In this document: positions 1 through 8,313 of the stretch, piece by piece | Layout of the letters: each line of letters begins with the position of its first letter | How positions within the stretch are numbered: the stretch's first letter is position 1 | Origin: Bacillota bacterium | Lineage (GTDB): Bacteria > Bacillota > Clostridia > Acetivibrionales > JAMNXU01 | Assembly: GCA_023623175.1 (NCBI GenBank) | Contig: JAMNXU010000029.1 | Coordinates: forward strand, 56,797-120,796 | Direction: 5' to 3' | DNA length: 64,000 bases | Program-made: the position numbers and the translations under genes | Notes under the pieces: generated by a model | What the model was told of the DNA's origin: nothing | The model's database searches: none | Seen by the model: the letters and a program-made list of their open reading frames with translations, nothing else

Positions 1-581
1 TTGGAAATATCAGTACGCTGTTCCCCGTTTCGCTCTTTGACAAACTCAAAATATTTGTTTATGAAATCTTCGCTGTTTTTGGGGCTGAATAATTCATAAA
101 TAAAATTCTTATCAATTATGCCCATATCATCTTTTCTAATCTGAAGATAAATTCCATAGGACGAGTAAGGATAATACTCCACCCTGTCGCTATATTCGGC
201 AATGTCTTTCGGATTATTATGTATATAAGCCGAAACAATTAAATTCTGGGCATCGTTCATGAGGATCCTGCTAAAAAACCTTTCCTGGAACAAGCTCCCC
301 CGACGGCTGTATTTCTTATTATAATACCGGACATAAGCAGTATTTAGACTATGCATGAATTTGGAAACCTGATTGCCAAGTCCTCCAACATGCAGATGAA
401 AATGGGTTGTCATGAGACAATACGCATATATGTGACAGACATAATATTCCTTGAACCTTTTTATCAACCTGAGAAAATATTCCTTATCTTCATCCGTTCT
501 AAAAAGAGGCGCTTCTGATATGCTCCTGCTCGAAATGTGATAAATGGCATTCGGAGATGTTACACGAGCTTTCCTTGGCAA
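1..581 (-). CDS. REP-associated tyrosine transposase (RAYT, IS200-like Y1), cut by left edge
   Basis: This is an incomplete Y1 HUH-family transposase of the RAYT type, a domesticated IS200/IS605 relative that in other bacteria processes REP palindromes as single-stranded DNA. Translated from the right, it begins LPRKARVTSPNAIYHISSRS, carries the HUH motif in TTHFHLHV, the RAYT-typical RRGSLFQERF, and the helix SAYIHNNP with the probable catalytic tyrosine, followed by YPYSSYG. The start is a TTG at 581 preceded by AAGGGGG nine bases upstream; there is no nearby ATG. The frame is open to base 1, so the C-terminus lies outside. Seeing an 18-bp REP-like repeat in several places in the same window (nearest copy at 886) supports the RAYT reading over a free-living insertion sequence. 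Family assignment is confident; activity is unknown. Confidence 0.85.
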   Translation of the reverse strand, partial: MPRKARVTSPNAIYHISSRSISEAPLFRTDEDKEYFLRLIKRFKEYYVCHIYAYCLMTTHFHLHVGGLGNQVSKFMHSLNTAYVRYYNKKYSRRGSLFQERFFSRILMNDAQNLIVSAYIHNNPKDIAEYSDRVEYYPYSSYGIYLQIRKDDMGIIDKNFIYELFSPKNSEDFINKYFEFVKERNGEQRTDIS

Positions 582-881
582 AACAATTGACCCCCTTTCA
601 CTTACTATATTTTACCATAAGAACGTTTGTTTGCGCAACATTTTTTCAAAAAAATATATAATTACATAAAATTATGGCGATTTATGGATTTTGCCAGATA
701 GCAAATTAGTAGTAATCTATAACATCAATCAAATCAAATATTTTCCGGAATTTTTATTAAAAAAATAGCACTTAATTGAAGAAAATATTCTTACAGAAAA
801 TACTATTGAGGTTATTTATATGAGGTTATTTTTTCAAGGAAGACGAGGTAGATGAAAATAAAGTTTTTTGAAAATGTTCCC
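582..881. other. AT-rich gap between RAYT and LigD-type polymerase
   Basis: About 300 bases, strongly AT-rich, with poly-T and poly-A runs and no open frame of useful length. It probably holds the promoter of the RAYT gene, but no convincing -35/-10 pair can be picked out. A REP-like copy begins just after it, at 886. Confidence 0.5.
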
Positions 882-1778
882 TTAGTTTTTGAGAACCGTC
901 CCCAATTCCAAAATCATGTCGAGGTTTTGAGAATTGCTTGGATCCAATAACGGCGCAAAGAGATCACCTTTTTCCTCAAGCCTTTTTTTGGCATTAAGCA
1001 GGGTGAAATCAGTAACATTGATTTTATCAAGCTCAGACCATTCAACAGGCATTGAAACCGTAGCTTGCTGAGTTGCTCTTGGCGAATATACCATTGTTAT
1101 TGTCTTGCCGTACCACATCTGCAGATAATCAAAATAAAGCTTTCTGCCCCTTTTTTCAATTATTCGTTCAATAGTTACCAAATCGGGAATCTTATCGCTG
1201 AAATATCGCGCGAAAAAATGGTTTATTTCCCTGGCGCGTTCATAATTATACCTATCAGCAACGGGAATATATATTTGAAGTCCCGATGCACCCGATGTTT
1301 TGACATAGCTTTTGATCCCCAGAGATTCAAGAGTTTCATGAACATAGGACGCTATCTCAGCAACCTGACGAAAAGTCTGACCTTCTGATGGATCAAGGTC
1401 GAACACAAGATAAGTAGGATAATCCTGCGCAAATATATAATTAAAAGCAGTGTGCAGTTCAAGAGCCGCCTGGTTGGCCAGCCATGCCAAAGTAGGGGCA
1501 GAATTTAAAAGTACGTATTCCACCCCGCTTTCTTCGCCGGTTTCCACCCATTCAGGCGCGTAATGGGGGACGTTTTTCTGGAAAAAAGATTTGCCATGAA
1601 TGCCGTCAGGATACCTGATGACGGTCAAAGCCCTGTTTTTTGCATGGGGAATAATATAGGGCGCAAGATCTATCATTGCCGCGATATAATCTATTTTTCT
1701 GATTCCGGCTTCAGGCCATAGAAGCTTTTCCGGGTTTGTTACTTTAATTGGAATGCCTTCAACCTTAATGGTGTACAT
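882..1778 (-). CDS. ligD: LigD-type NHEJ polymerase/primase domain protein (stand-alone)
   Basis: A 298-residue archaeo-eukaryotic primase-fold polymerase of the LigD POL family. It fills gaps and adds ribonucleotides at double-strand breaks held by Ku. Visible motifs are the metal-binding pair in VFDLDP (D127, D129), the nucleotide-binding SGASGLQIYIP (162-172) and a third acidic residue in YFDYLQ (D217). The SG-x-x-G-L-x motif has Gln at the place where many LigD enzymes have His. In most bacteria this domain is fused to a ligase; here it is a separate gene 169 bp downstream of the ligase gene. The start has AAGGATG eight bases upstream. The last codons (GTVLKN and the TAA) are encoded by a REP-like repeat copy (886-903), so the native C-terminus may have been replaced. 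Confidence 0.93.
   Translation of the reverse strand: MYTIKVEGIPIKVTNPEKLLWPEAGIRKIDYIAAMIDLAPYIIPHAKNRALTVIRYPDGIHGKSFFQKNVPHYAPEWVETGEESGVEYVLLNSAPTLAWLANQAALELHTAFNYIFAQDYPTYLVFDLDPSEGQTFRQVAEIASYVHETLESLGIKSYVKTSGASGLQIYIPVADRYNYERAREINHFFARYFSDKIPDLVTIERIIEKRGRKLYFDYLQMWYGKTITMVYSPRATQQATVSMPVEWSELDKINVTDFTLLNAKKRLEEKGDLFAPLLDPSNSQNLDMILELGTVLKN
886..903 (-). repeat. REP-like 18-bp element, copy 1
   Basis: A perfect copy of GGGGACGGTTCTCAAAAA read on the minus strand. It overlaps the 3' end of the polymerase gene and encodes its last residues before the TAA stop. Seven further copies are in the window (1963, 10246, 10273, 10301, 11299, 11332, 28131). Confidence 0.85.
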
Positions 1779-1947
1779 AATCCATCATCCTTAATCCTTT
1801 TATAATGCTGAAATAATTGCAAGCATGTCACAGGATTTTAAGCTAGAGTTACTACCGTTTTAAAGGCTGTATAAGTCAATTCTGCTTGTTCAAATACCTT
1901 TTTTGAACTTATAAACTCAGTTTACGCACCAACATAAATTTTAATAC

Positions 1948-2880
1948 TTATACCAATTCAAGTTTTTGAGAACCGTCCCCAATATTTAATATCCTTGGGT
2001 GGCGCATATGGCCGTTTTCTGTGAGTTCCATGAAGGAAACCCAGCAAGTCAGCGCGGGTTTCAGCCAGGAGATGTCACCGGTTAAACCCGCTATGCTCTC
2101 AAGTGTAAAGGGGCAACGGTCGGTCTGAAAAACGGCCGCGTTCAACTTCAGTATTTCTAATAACCGCTGGTTGAAGCCCGAGGAAACTTTGCCGACAAAA
2201 ATAAGTCCATCAGCGCCTTTGACTCCCAAAAGCAAAGAATTGGGCAGCCCGTTCTTCCACTGGATTCCCCCGACATATGTGGACATTTTTTTATAAAATT
2301 TGGTCTTATACCAGTACCTGTGCTTTTTCCCACTGACGTACGCACTGCCGTATTTTTTTGAAACTATGCCTTCCCAGTCTTTTTCTTTCATCAGGTTAAA
2401 TAACGCTTCGCCGTTTTCAAACTGGTCGGTTATGGCAATCGTCGGTGAGTTTTGAAGGCTTTTTCGCAATATTTCCTTGCGGTGTTCCACAGGCATACCC
2501 GTCAAATCCGTTCCGTCTTTGTAGAGAATATCAAAAGCCACGTATTTCGCCGGGTAAAGGGTGGAATAATGCCGTATTCTTCTATCATCCCTCAACCGTT
2601 CCCTGATTAAGCTTAAATGGAATGAAGGTCTGCTGCTTTCGTCAAGCACAACAATTTCTCCGTCAATTATCGCTTCCCTTGCCTCAAGAAGTTTCGGTAA
2701 TTCATCAAGTTCCGGGTAATATCCGGTCCTCTCCTTTCCCTTCCTGGTAAATATTCTGACGGAGCCGTTACTGACATACATCAACCCTCTTATACCATCC
2801 CATTTGATTTCATGGAACCATTCATCGCCTTTTACAACATCATCCCTTGATATCGGTTCCATTGGCTCAATCCAGTTCAC
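1948..2880 (-). CDS. ligD: ATP-dependent DNA ligase (LigD ligase domain, stand-alone)
   Basis: A 310-residue ATP-dependent ligase that seals breaks in the Ku-dependent end-joining pathway. The nucleotidyltransferase motifs are in order: EIKWDG with the adenylated lysine K26, DGEIVV around residue 73, FDILY at 116-120, EGIVSKK at 170-176 and WYKTKF at 190-195, followed by an OB-fold from about 205. It has neither the polymerase nor the nuclease (PE) domain of classical LigD; the polymerase is the next gene downstream. The start is GTG at 2880 with GGGAGG upstream. The C-terminal GDGSQK is encoded by a REP-like repeat copy (1963-1980), read in a different frame from the copy at the end of the polymerase gene. 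Confidence 0.93.
   Translation of the reverse strand: MNWIEPMEPISRDDVVKGDEWFHEIKWDGIRGLMYVSNGSVRIFTRKGKERTGYYPELDELPKLLEAREAIIDGEIVVLDESSRPSFHLSLIRERLRDDRRIRHYSTLYPAKYVAFDILYKDGTDLTGMPVEHRKEILRKSLQNSPTIAITDQFENGEALFNLMKEKDWEGIVSKKYGSAYVSGKKHRYWYKTKFYKKMSTYVGGIQWKNGLPNSLLLGVKGADGLIFVGKVSSGFNQRLLEILKLNAAVFQTDRCPFTLESIAGLTGDISWLKPALTCWVSFMELTENGHMRHPRILNIGDGSQKLELV
1963..1980 (-). repeat. REP-like 18-bp element, copy 2
   Basis: A perfect copy of GGGGACGGTTCTCAAAAA on the minus strand, inside the 3' end of the ligase gene, where it encodes GDGSQK. Like copy 1, it is followed on the plus strand by AAT rather than by the CGGTA seen at other copies. Confidence 0.85.
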
Positions 2881-3225
2881 CGCTGCCTCCCAATTTTTAT
2901 TTGTTATAATTTTTATGACATAATTTTTTCTTTTTTCAGCATGAACCCAGTTCCCGACAGCACAATATATAAAGCGGCTGCGAGTTTTTTAATTAAAATT
3001 CTTATTGCGAGCCTTTAATTCGTTTATAAAATTCTCTCATTTCGAGTCTTTAATCCGTTATAAAAATCGCATGTTTACTGCCTTATATGCAGGTGCCATC
3101 CTCGTTCCCGTATTCCATTATTGCCTTATCTTAAATTCTGCCTTGTCTTTGCGCCTGCCACAACTTTGCACTTACCTACACTGCCATAACTTTGCACTTA
3201 CCTAATCTTTGCGCTTACCCGATTT
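2881..3225. repeat. Ku-ligase intergenic gap with 26-bp direct repeat
   Basis: Between the Ku gene and the ligase gene. Bases 3155-3180 and 3181-3206 are a 26-bp tandem pair (core AACTTTGCACTTACCTA), and a third, degenerate partial copy continues into the Ku stop region. Around 3010-3060 a second, weaker duplication (TTTAATTCGTTTATAAA / TTTAATCCGTTATAAA) is visible. No gene is evident. Confidence 0.6.
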
Positions 3226-4296
3226 TTACACTCCTGCCTTCTCTTTGACTCTTTTCCTGGTCTTTCCCTGCTTGTCCCCTTCCGGCTGTTTGCCGGCTTC
3301 ATCTTTTTCATCGGGTTCAGGTGGCTCAACTACGTCTGAAGTCGCTTTTGCCCTGGCTTTTTGCCTTGCCTTTGTTTTCCCTTTTGCCTTTGTCCCTTCG
3401 TCTACATTAACTCCCATGCCGGCTTTCATTTCACCATCTGCCACGCCTGTTCCGGGTCCGTCACCTGTTTTGGTTTCCTCGCCTGTCACGCCTTCATTGC
3501 CTGCCTTGCCTTCCAGCGCTTTTTTATTGTTGATACTCGCCTGGATGCTTGCCTGGAGAGCCTGCATCAAGTCAATAATATTGCTCTTCTGCACATCAGG
3601 TTTCGTAACGACTTCCTCTCCCTCGACTTTTTTGTTAATCAAATCAACAAGCCGATCCCGGAATTCATCCCTGTATTTTTCTGGTTTGAATTCCGTTGTG
3701 AGATTATCAATAAGCTGTATAGCCATGTTCAGTTCATTCTGATTAACTTCCGCATTTTCCGGAATTCCCGGCACCAAACCGGCGTCCCTTACTTCGTCGG
3801 GATAAAAAATCGTTTCCATAACAAGAAGATTTCTATAAACCCTTACAACCGCCAGGGATTGTTTTTCCCTCAATATAATTTTGGCGACAGCAATTCTTCC
3901 TGCCTGCTTCATGGCTTCCCGCAGCAGGTTATATGCTTTGCTGCCGTTGTCCTGGGGCGACAGGTAATAGGATTTGTCAAAATAAATAGGGTCAATTTCC
4001 CTCAGGTCAACAAAATCGACTATTTCAATCGCTTTGCCCGCTTCAGGCTTTATAGCCTCAATATCAGAATCCTCTATAATCACGAACCGTCCGGGTTCAT
4101 ACTCATATCCTTTTACAATCTCATCTGGTCCCAGATCCTCGTTGCAACTGGGACATACTTTTTCATATTTAACCGGCGTATGGCAGACCTTGTGAATATA
4201 CCTGAACTTAATATCCTTGTTCTCGGTGGCCGCAAACATTTTCACCGGTATGTTCACCAAACCGAAACTGATCGAGCCCTTCCACATCGTGTGCAT
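3226..4296 (-). CDS. ku: Ku protein with long basic C-terminal tail
   Basis: Bacterial Ku, the homodimeric ring that binds double-strand break ends and recruits the ligase and polymerase encoded just downstream on the same strand. The conserved core starts MHTMWKGSISFGLVNIPVKM and contains the paired cysteines of the VCHTPVKYEKVCPSCN segment (38-51), the bridge IDPIYFDKSYYL and LAVVRVYRNLLVMETIFYPDEVR. Core plus minimal C-terminus ends near residue 257. The remaining ~100 residues are low-complexity, rich in Gly, Glu, Lys and Thr, ending in a lysine/arginine-rich stretch; basic tails of this kind modulate DNA binding and threading in other bacterial Ku proteins. The ATG has a strong AGGAGG seven bases upstream, and that Shine-Dalgarno lies in a possible hairpin (4303-4336). 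Confidence 0.95.
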   Translation of the reverse strand: MHTMWKGSISFGLVNIPVKMFAATENKDIKFRYIHKVCHTPVKYEKVCPSCNEDLGPDEIVKGYEYEPGRFVIIEDSDIEAIKPEAGKAIEIVDFVDLREIDPIYFDKSYYLSPQDNGSKAYNLLREAMKQAGRIAVAKIILREKQSLAVVRVYRNLLVMETIFYPDEVRDAGLVPGIPENAEVNQNELNMAIQLIDNLTTEFKPEKYRDEFRDRLVDLINKKVEGEEVVTKPDVQKSNIIDLMQALQASIQASINNKKALEGKAGNEGVTGEETKTGDGPGTGVADGEMKAGMGVNVDEGTKAKGKTKARQKARAKATSDVVEPPEPDEKDEAGKQPEGDKQGKTRKRVKEKAGV

Positions 4297-4302
4297 AAAA
4301 AA

Positions 4303-4336
4303 ACCTCCTCTTTCTTATGTTTTTCGAAAAGGAGGC
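4303..4336 (-). promoter_or_regulatory. Hairpin that could mask the ku ribosome binding site
   Basis: On the minus strand, GCCTCCTTTTC (4336-4326) can pair with GAAAGAGGAGG (4314-4304) across an 11-base loop. The second arm is the ku Shine-Dalgarno, followed by a T run and the ATG at 4296. It has the shape of either a terminator or a translation-controlling stem. Structure only; no ligand or regulator is suggested. Confidence 0.4.
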
Positions 4337-4390
4337 TTTTTAACCGGGAAAATAATTGATGAATTATTAAATTTAATCTAAATCTGATTT

Positions 4391-4462
4391 ACATGCCGCA
4401 TAAAATATTAATTAACACCCCGTATAAAATATTAAATAACATGCCGCATAAAATACTCTCAA
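4391..4462. repeat. 24-bp tandem repeat x3
   Basis: Three head-to-tail 24-bp units at 4391-4414, 4415-4438 and 4439-4462, with core CATGCCGCATAAAATA. They lie in the 400-bp gap between the ku start and the end of the acyl-CoA synthetase gene. The rest of the gap (4463-4703) has looser repeats of the CTATCAATAA type and no gene. Confidence 0.75.
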
Positions 4463-4703
4463 AACCGGACTAAATTATCTCTAAACCAGATTGAATTAAA
4501 TGGATTTGCCGCAATATAAACTACCGTCTATACCGCAAACCAACTATCGATACAGCTATCGGTATTAATCAATGGTCAGACCGCTCGTCAAAAGACCAGC
4601 TATCAATAAATCATCTATAGACAGATACTACCTATCAACTATCGAATAATTGCATGGGTTTGGGGCTAGCCCTGTCTCTCCCGACAAATCAGCTGCCGAT
4701 GGT

Positions 4704-6545
4704 TCAGCCACCGATATTTTCAAGGAATCTTCCCGAAGCTTTCCTCATATCGAGTCCGGCCTTTTCCAGGATATTCATTATCTTCTCCTGTTCCAGCGGT
4801 CTTTTGATTTTCAAAGTCGTAGTCTTTATCAGCGGTTGCTCCGTCATAACAAAGTAACGAATAATCTTATACTTAGGCAATTTTTCATTGATTCCCTTTA
4901 TGGCTTCGCTGAGATAATCGGCAATTTCCTGTTCCGAAAGCATTTCGCCTTTTCCCTCAATTATTTTTTCCCTGTCAATGACCAGTTCGGCGCATACCTG
5001 TACATCGCCGTCAGGAGCCTTATTGCCCCAGGCAAAAGAATCTTTAACCCATGGAATATTGTTGAGGAGAACCTCATACTCCTCGGGGAACGCCTTCTTG
5101 CCGTTGGTAAATACAATCATTGATTTCGCCCTTCCGGTAATCCTGATAAACCCCTTGTCATCAATCGTGCCCAGATCACCGGTCCTGAGCCAGCCCTTTT
5201 CATCAATTGCCTCCTTCGTGGCCGCCTCGTCTTCAAAATAGCCAAGCATAACGTTTTTCCCTCTTACAAGGATTTCTCCCATTCCGTCTTCGTCGGGAGA
5301 ATCTATTGCAACCTCCACGCCTCCAATAGGCTGTCCAATGGTGCCAAAAACATTGACAAAATCATTATTGGTGGCGACAACCGGCGAAGCTTCCGTCAGG
5401 CCGTATCCCTGCAAAATATTCAACCCCAGTCTATCAAATCCCTTTATAACCTCCAGGTCAATCGGAGCTGCGCCCGAGACAGCCAAACGCAAATTTGGCC
5501 CGAACTTGGCAAAAATACTCTTAAACAATTTCCGTCTGATATCAATTCCAACAAACCTGAGCATTTGGGAAATGCCGATCAGTACCTTTACAATGCCGGC
5601 TTTTCCGGACTTCTGAATGCCATCCTGGATTTTATGGTACATGGCTTCAAAAATTGCCGGCACACCTACGAGCAATGTAACATTGTATTCTATCAGGTTC
5701 TGCGCAATATGCTTTATGCCGTCGGTGAAAGCCACGCAGGCGCCGTTGTGTACCATTGTCATCAGGCCGATGGTGTTTTCAAAGGTATGATGCAGTGGAA
5801 GGATAGACAAATATACGTCGTCGGGCCGGATTTCAAAAACAGTGGAAATAGACGTAACATTGCTTGCAATGTTGGAATGGGAAAGCATGACGCCCTTGGA
5901 AAGGCTCGTTGTTCCCGAAGTGAAAAGCAAAACGGACAACCTGTGAGGATCGATTTCTGCGTCGACAAAGGATCTGTCTCCGCCCTCCAAAAGCTTCCTG
6001 CCCTTTTCAATCAGATCCGGCATGTTGAGAAAACGCTCGTCACCGGTGCTTTCAGGCAATTTTTCCATACAGATAAAATAGCGAATACGACTGTTTGCAA
6101 CTGCCAATTCGCGCATCATTTCGCTGAATGCAGGGCTGAAGAAAATCGCTTCGACCTTTCCTCTTTCAATAAGGTTCTGCACTTCGTTTTTCGGCAAATA
6201 TTTATCCATGGGAACCACAACGCCCGTTCCGTTGACAATCGAAAAGTAGCTCACACCCCATTCGTAGCGATTTTCGCTGATAATAGCAATAAAGCTGCCT
6301 TTCAGACCCAGCGAAATCAAAGCAGTTCCGAGGCAATCAATATCATTGCCGAATTCCCTGTATGTTTTTGTTATCACCCTTTTTTTATCCCTGTCCTTAA
6401 ATTTGAACGCTATTGAATCCGCGTGTTTCTTAACGCTGTTTTTCACCAGTTCCTTTAGATCATTTGCAAATTTAGGTTCGTAGTATCCAAGCCCCTCAAC
6501 AACTTTTCTCCCGTCTTTCTCGGTAATTCTGACTCCCTTGCTCAT
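4704..6545 (-). CDS. Long-chain acyl-CoA synthetase / AMP-forming ligase
   Basis: A 613-residue member of the ANL adenylating superfamily, closest in layout to long-chain fatty acyl-CoA synthetases (FadD/FAA type). It activates a carboxylic acid as an acyl-AMP and transfers it to CoA. The ATP P-loop is TSGTTSLSKG (209-218), followed by the central QGYGLTEASPVV motif and RTGDLG. The C-terminal domain contains the G-R-A-K-S-M hinge and ends near a lysine-bearing KTTTLKIKR. No signal peptide or membrane span is seen. The start has GGAGG 10 bases upstream. It stands alone, with large gaps on both sides. The acid substrate cannot be read from sequence. Confidence 0.85.
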   Translation of the reverse strand: MSKGVRITEKDGRKVVEGLGYYEPKFANDLKELVKNSVKKHADSIAFKFKDRDKKRVITKTYREFGNDIDCLGTALISLGLKGSFIAIISENRYEWGVSYFSIVNGTGVVVPMDKYLPKNEVQNLIERGKVEAIFFSPAFSEMMRELAVANSRIRYFICMEKLPESTGDERFLNMPDLIEKGRKLLEGGDRSFVDAEIDPHRLSVLLFTSGTTSLSKGVMLSHSNIASNVTSISTVFEIRPDDVYLSILPLHHTFENTIGLMTMVHNGACVAFTDGIKHIAQNLIEYNVTLLVGVPAIFEAMYHKIQDGIQKSGKAGIVKVLIGISQMLRFVGIDIRRKLFKSIFAKFGPNLRLAVSGAAPIDLEVIKGFDRLGLNILQGYGLTEASPVVATNNDFVNVFGTIGQPIGGVEVAIDSPDEDGMGEILVRGKNVMLGYFEDEAATKEAIDEKGWLRTGDLGTIDDKGFIRITGRAKSMIVFTNGKKAFPEEYEVLLNNIPWVKDSFAWGNKAPDGDVQVCAELVIDREKIIEGKGEMLSEQEIADYLSEAIKGINEKLPKYKIIRYFVMTEQPLIKTTTLKIKRPLEQEKIMNILEKAGLDMRKASGRFLENIGG

Positions 6546-7624
6546 TGTTCAGGCACCTCCAACGACCAACTTCTATCACCAGAATATATTATCTGGTAAT
6601 AATTATACACTCCGGCAGAGAAAAAAGCAATATGTAAAAGCAATTTAAAATTATTATTCTTATTTAAAAGAAATCCGATTCTCTTTTTAAAATTTTGATA
6701 TTTTTGGATAAAAACCGGTTTTTTCTGTAACTGGCGGCCTGGAAGAATTCCCGTTTAAGCAACAGAACAAAATGAAAACAATCAAATACTAATAACGTAA
6801 CGGAAAGTAACCAAGCATTAATATACGGACCAAAATCATAAAATTAAAAGCGTCTATCAGCGGATCAAACCAGAAAATAAACAGGCATCAATAATAGGTT
6901 AAAACCGAAAAACAAACATAAATCAAGGACCAGAACCGGAAAATAAACAAGAATCAATTAACGGATCAACAAAACCCGAAAATGAAACAAGCATCAATAA
7001 ATAGACCAAAACCGGAAAACAGACAAACATCAGTCAAGGATCAGAACCAGAAAAATAAACAAGCATCATTTAACAGATCAAAATCTGAAAATTAAACAAG
7101 CATTAATAATAGACTAAAACCGGAAAATGAAACAATCTTAATAAATAGACTACAACTGGAAAATAGAAAACATCAATCAACGGATCAAAACCAAAAAACA
7201 AGCATCAACTAACATATCAAAATTGGAAATAATTAAACATCCATATTGTAAATAATCAATACCGGATATATAATTGTCCGGACAAACTATGGATTTTCCG
7301 CTGTCCAGTTTGTTATTCAAATTATAAGACTGCTTATTATAGGCTTTACAGCAATTTCCCAGAACAAAAGAAGAAATACAGATAACATGAAAATTGCCGG
7401 AACAATAGCCTAACTAATTTTATTTTGATTGATGTTGATTAAAGCGCTGTAAATTATTATTATTTTAATGAAGATATCATTAACAGTCTGCAGAAATTTT
7501 AATTTGAAAAGACGATAAAGCCTTCATCGAAAGAAAAAGTAACGAATTGGTAAAGTAATAATTAATTGATAGTAATAACAGTTATCAATAGTTTCAATCA
7601 AATATCATTTAAAGGAGCCGGCCA
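6546..7624. other. 1.1-kb gene-free region with degenerate tandem array
   Basis: No credible coding frame. Bases 6546-6814 are AT-rich and contain the upstream region of the acyl-CoA synthetase gene. Bases 6815-7248 are a degenerate ~35-bp tandem array described separately. Bases 7249-7624 are AT-rich leader for mscL, with only its AAAGGAG ribosome binding site recognised. Confidence 0.6.
6815..7248. repeat. Degenerate ~35-bp tandem array, about 12 units
   Basis: Successive units of 31-40 bp follow the plan GCATCAATNAACGGATC then AAAACCGGAAAATAAACAA. About twelve can be aligned by eye, each diverged by several substitutions and small indels. There are no unique spacers between fixed repeats, no palindrome in the unit and no cas gene nearby, so this is a decayed minisatellite and not a CRISPR array. 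Confidence 0.75.
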
Positions 7625-8092
7625 ATGAGGATAATACAGGAATTCAAGAAATTCGCTCTGAAGGGCAATGTCTTTGAGCTCGCAACAGGTGTCATCATAG
7701 GCAATGCATTCAGCAAGGTTGTAAACTCCCTAGTTAACGATATTATAATGCCGCTTCTGGGATTGATTATTGGAAAAATCAATTTTGCTGACCTAAAAAT
7801 TGTTCTGGTTGAAAAAACAGCTACGGGCCAGACGCTCACTCTGAATTACGGCAACTTCCTGCAAGTGATTCTTGATTTTCTCTGCATCAGCGTTTCAATA
7901 TTCGCAGCGGTGAAAATAATCACAATGATCAGGCAACGCCTGGAAAAAAGGGAACTCACCGAACAAAAGCCTGCGGCAGCTCCCCCGAAAACCGAGCAGC
8001 TTCTGGAGGAGATCAGGGATTTGCTCAAAGCCAGTAGTAATTTGAACGAAAGGAATTTAAATGAAAGTAATTTGAATGAAATAATAAAATGA
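7625..8092 (+). CDS. mscL: Large-conductance mechanosensitive channel MscL
   Basis: A 155-residue MscL, the homopentameric membrane channel that opens under high membrane tension to release solutes during osmotic downshock. The N-terminal amphipathic helix and first span read FKKFALKGNVFELATGVIIGNAFSKVV; the second span is around residues 78-100, followed by the cytoplasmic helix EEIRDLLK. The start has AAAGGAG and a good spacing. The last 15 residues (NLNERNLNESNLNE) are three in-frame copies of a 15-bp tandem repeat (8036-8080) beyond the usual MscL end, so the tail looks like a recent extension. Single-gene unit. Confidence 0.95.
   Translation: MRIIQEFKKFALKGNVFELATGVIIGNAFSKVVNSLVNDIIMPLLGLIIGKINFADLKIVLVEKTATGQTLTLNYGNFLQVILDFLCISVSIFAAVKIITMIRQRLEKRELTEQKPAAAPPKTEQLLEEIRDLLKASSNLNERNLNESNLNEIIK
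8036..8080 (+). repeat. 15-bp in-frame tandem repeat x3 at mscL 3' end
   Basis: Units 8036-8050, 8051-8065 and 8066-8080 each encode a variant of S/R-N-L-N-E. Similar AAT/GAA-rich sequence continues past the stop codon, which suggests that repeat growth straddled the end of the gene. Confidence 0.75.
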
Positions 8093-8313
8093 TTTATATG
8101 ATTAGAAATACTGAACGAATAATAAAAGTATTCAGAACGAACTATAAAATTTAAATTGTACATTGCACCTTGCTTGGGTTTGTTAAAACTTATATCGCAG
8201 CTGTGGTTTATGCTAATGTATTCGTGGTTTATTATTTATGAATCATGTTTCTAATATTGGAAATTCTAAATCTCTAAAAATTCAATAAATAAAAAAGAAA
8301 GCTGGTGATTTTA

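Noticed and set aside
3361..4359. 332-codon plus-strand frame opposite ku
   Set aside because: Antisense to a clear Ku protein; its Phe/Cys/His-rich composition is an artefact of the opposite strand.
6815..7248. CRISPR array
   Set aside because: Units vary over their full length, there is no constant repeat with unique spacers, and no cas genes are present.
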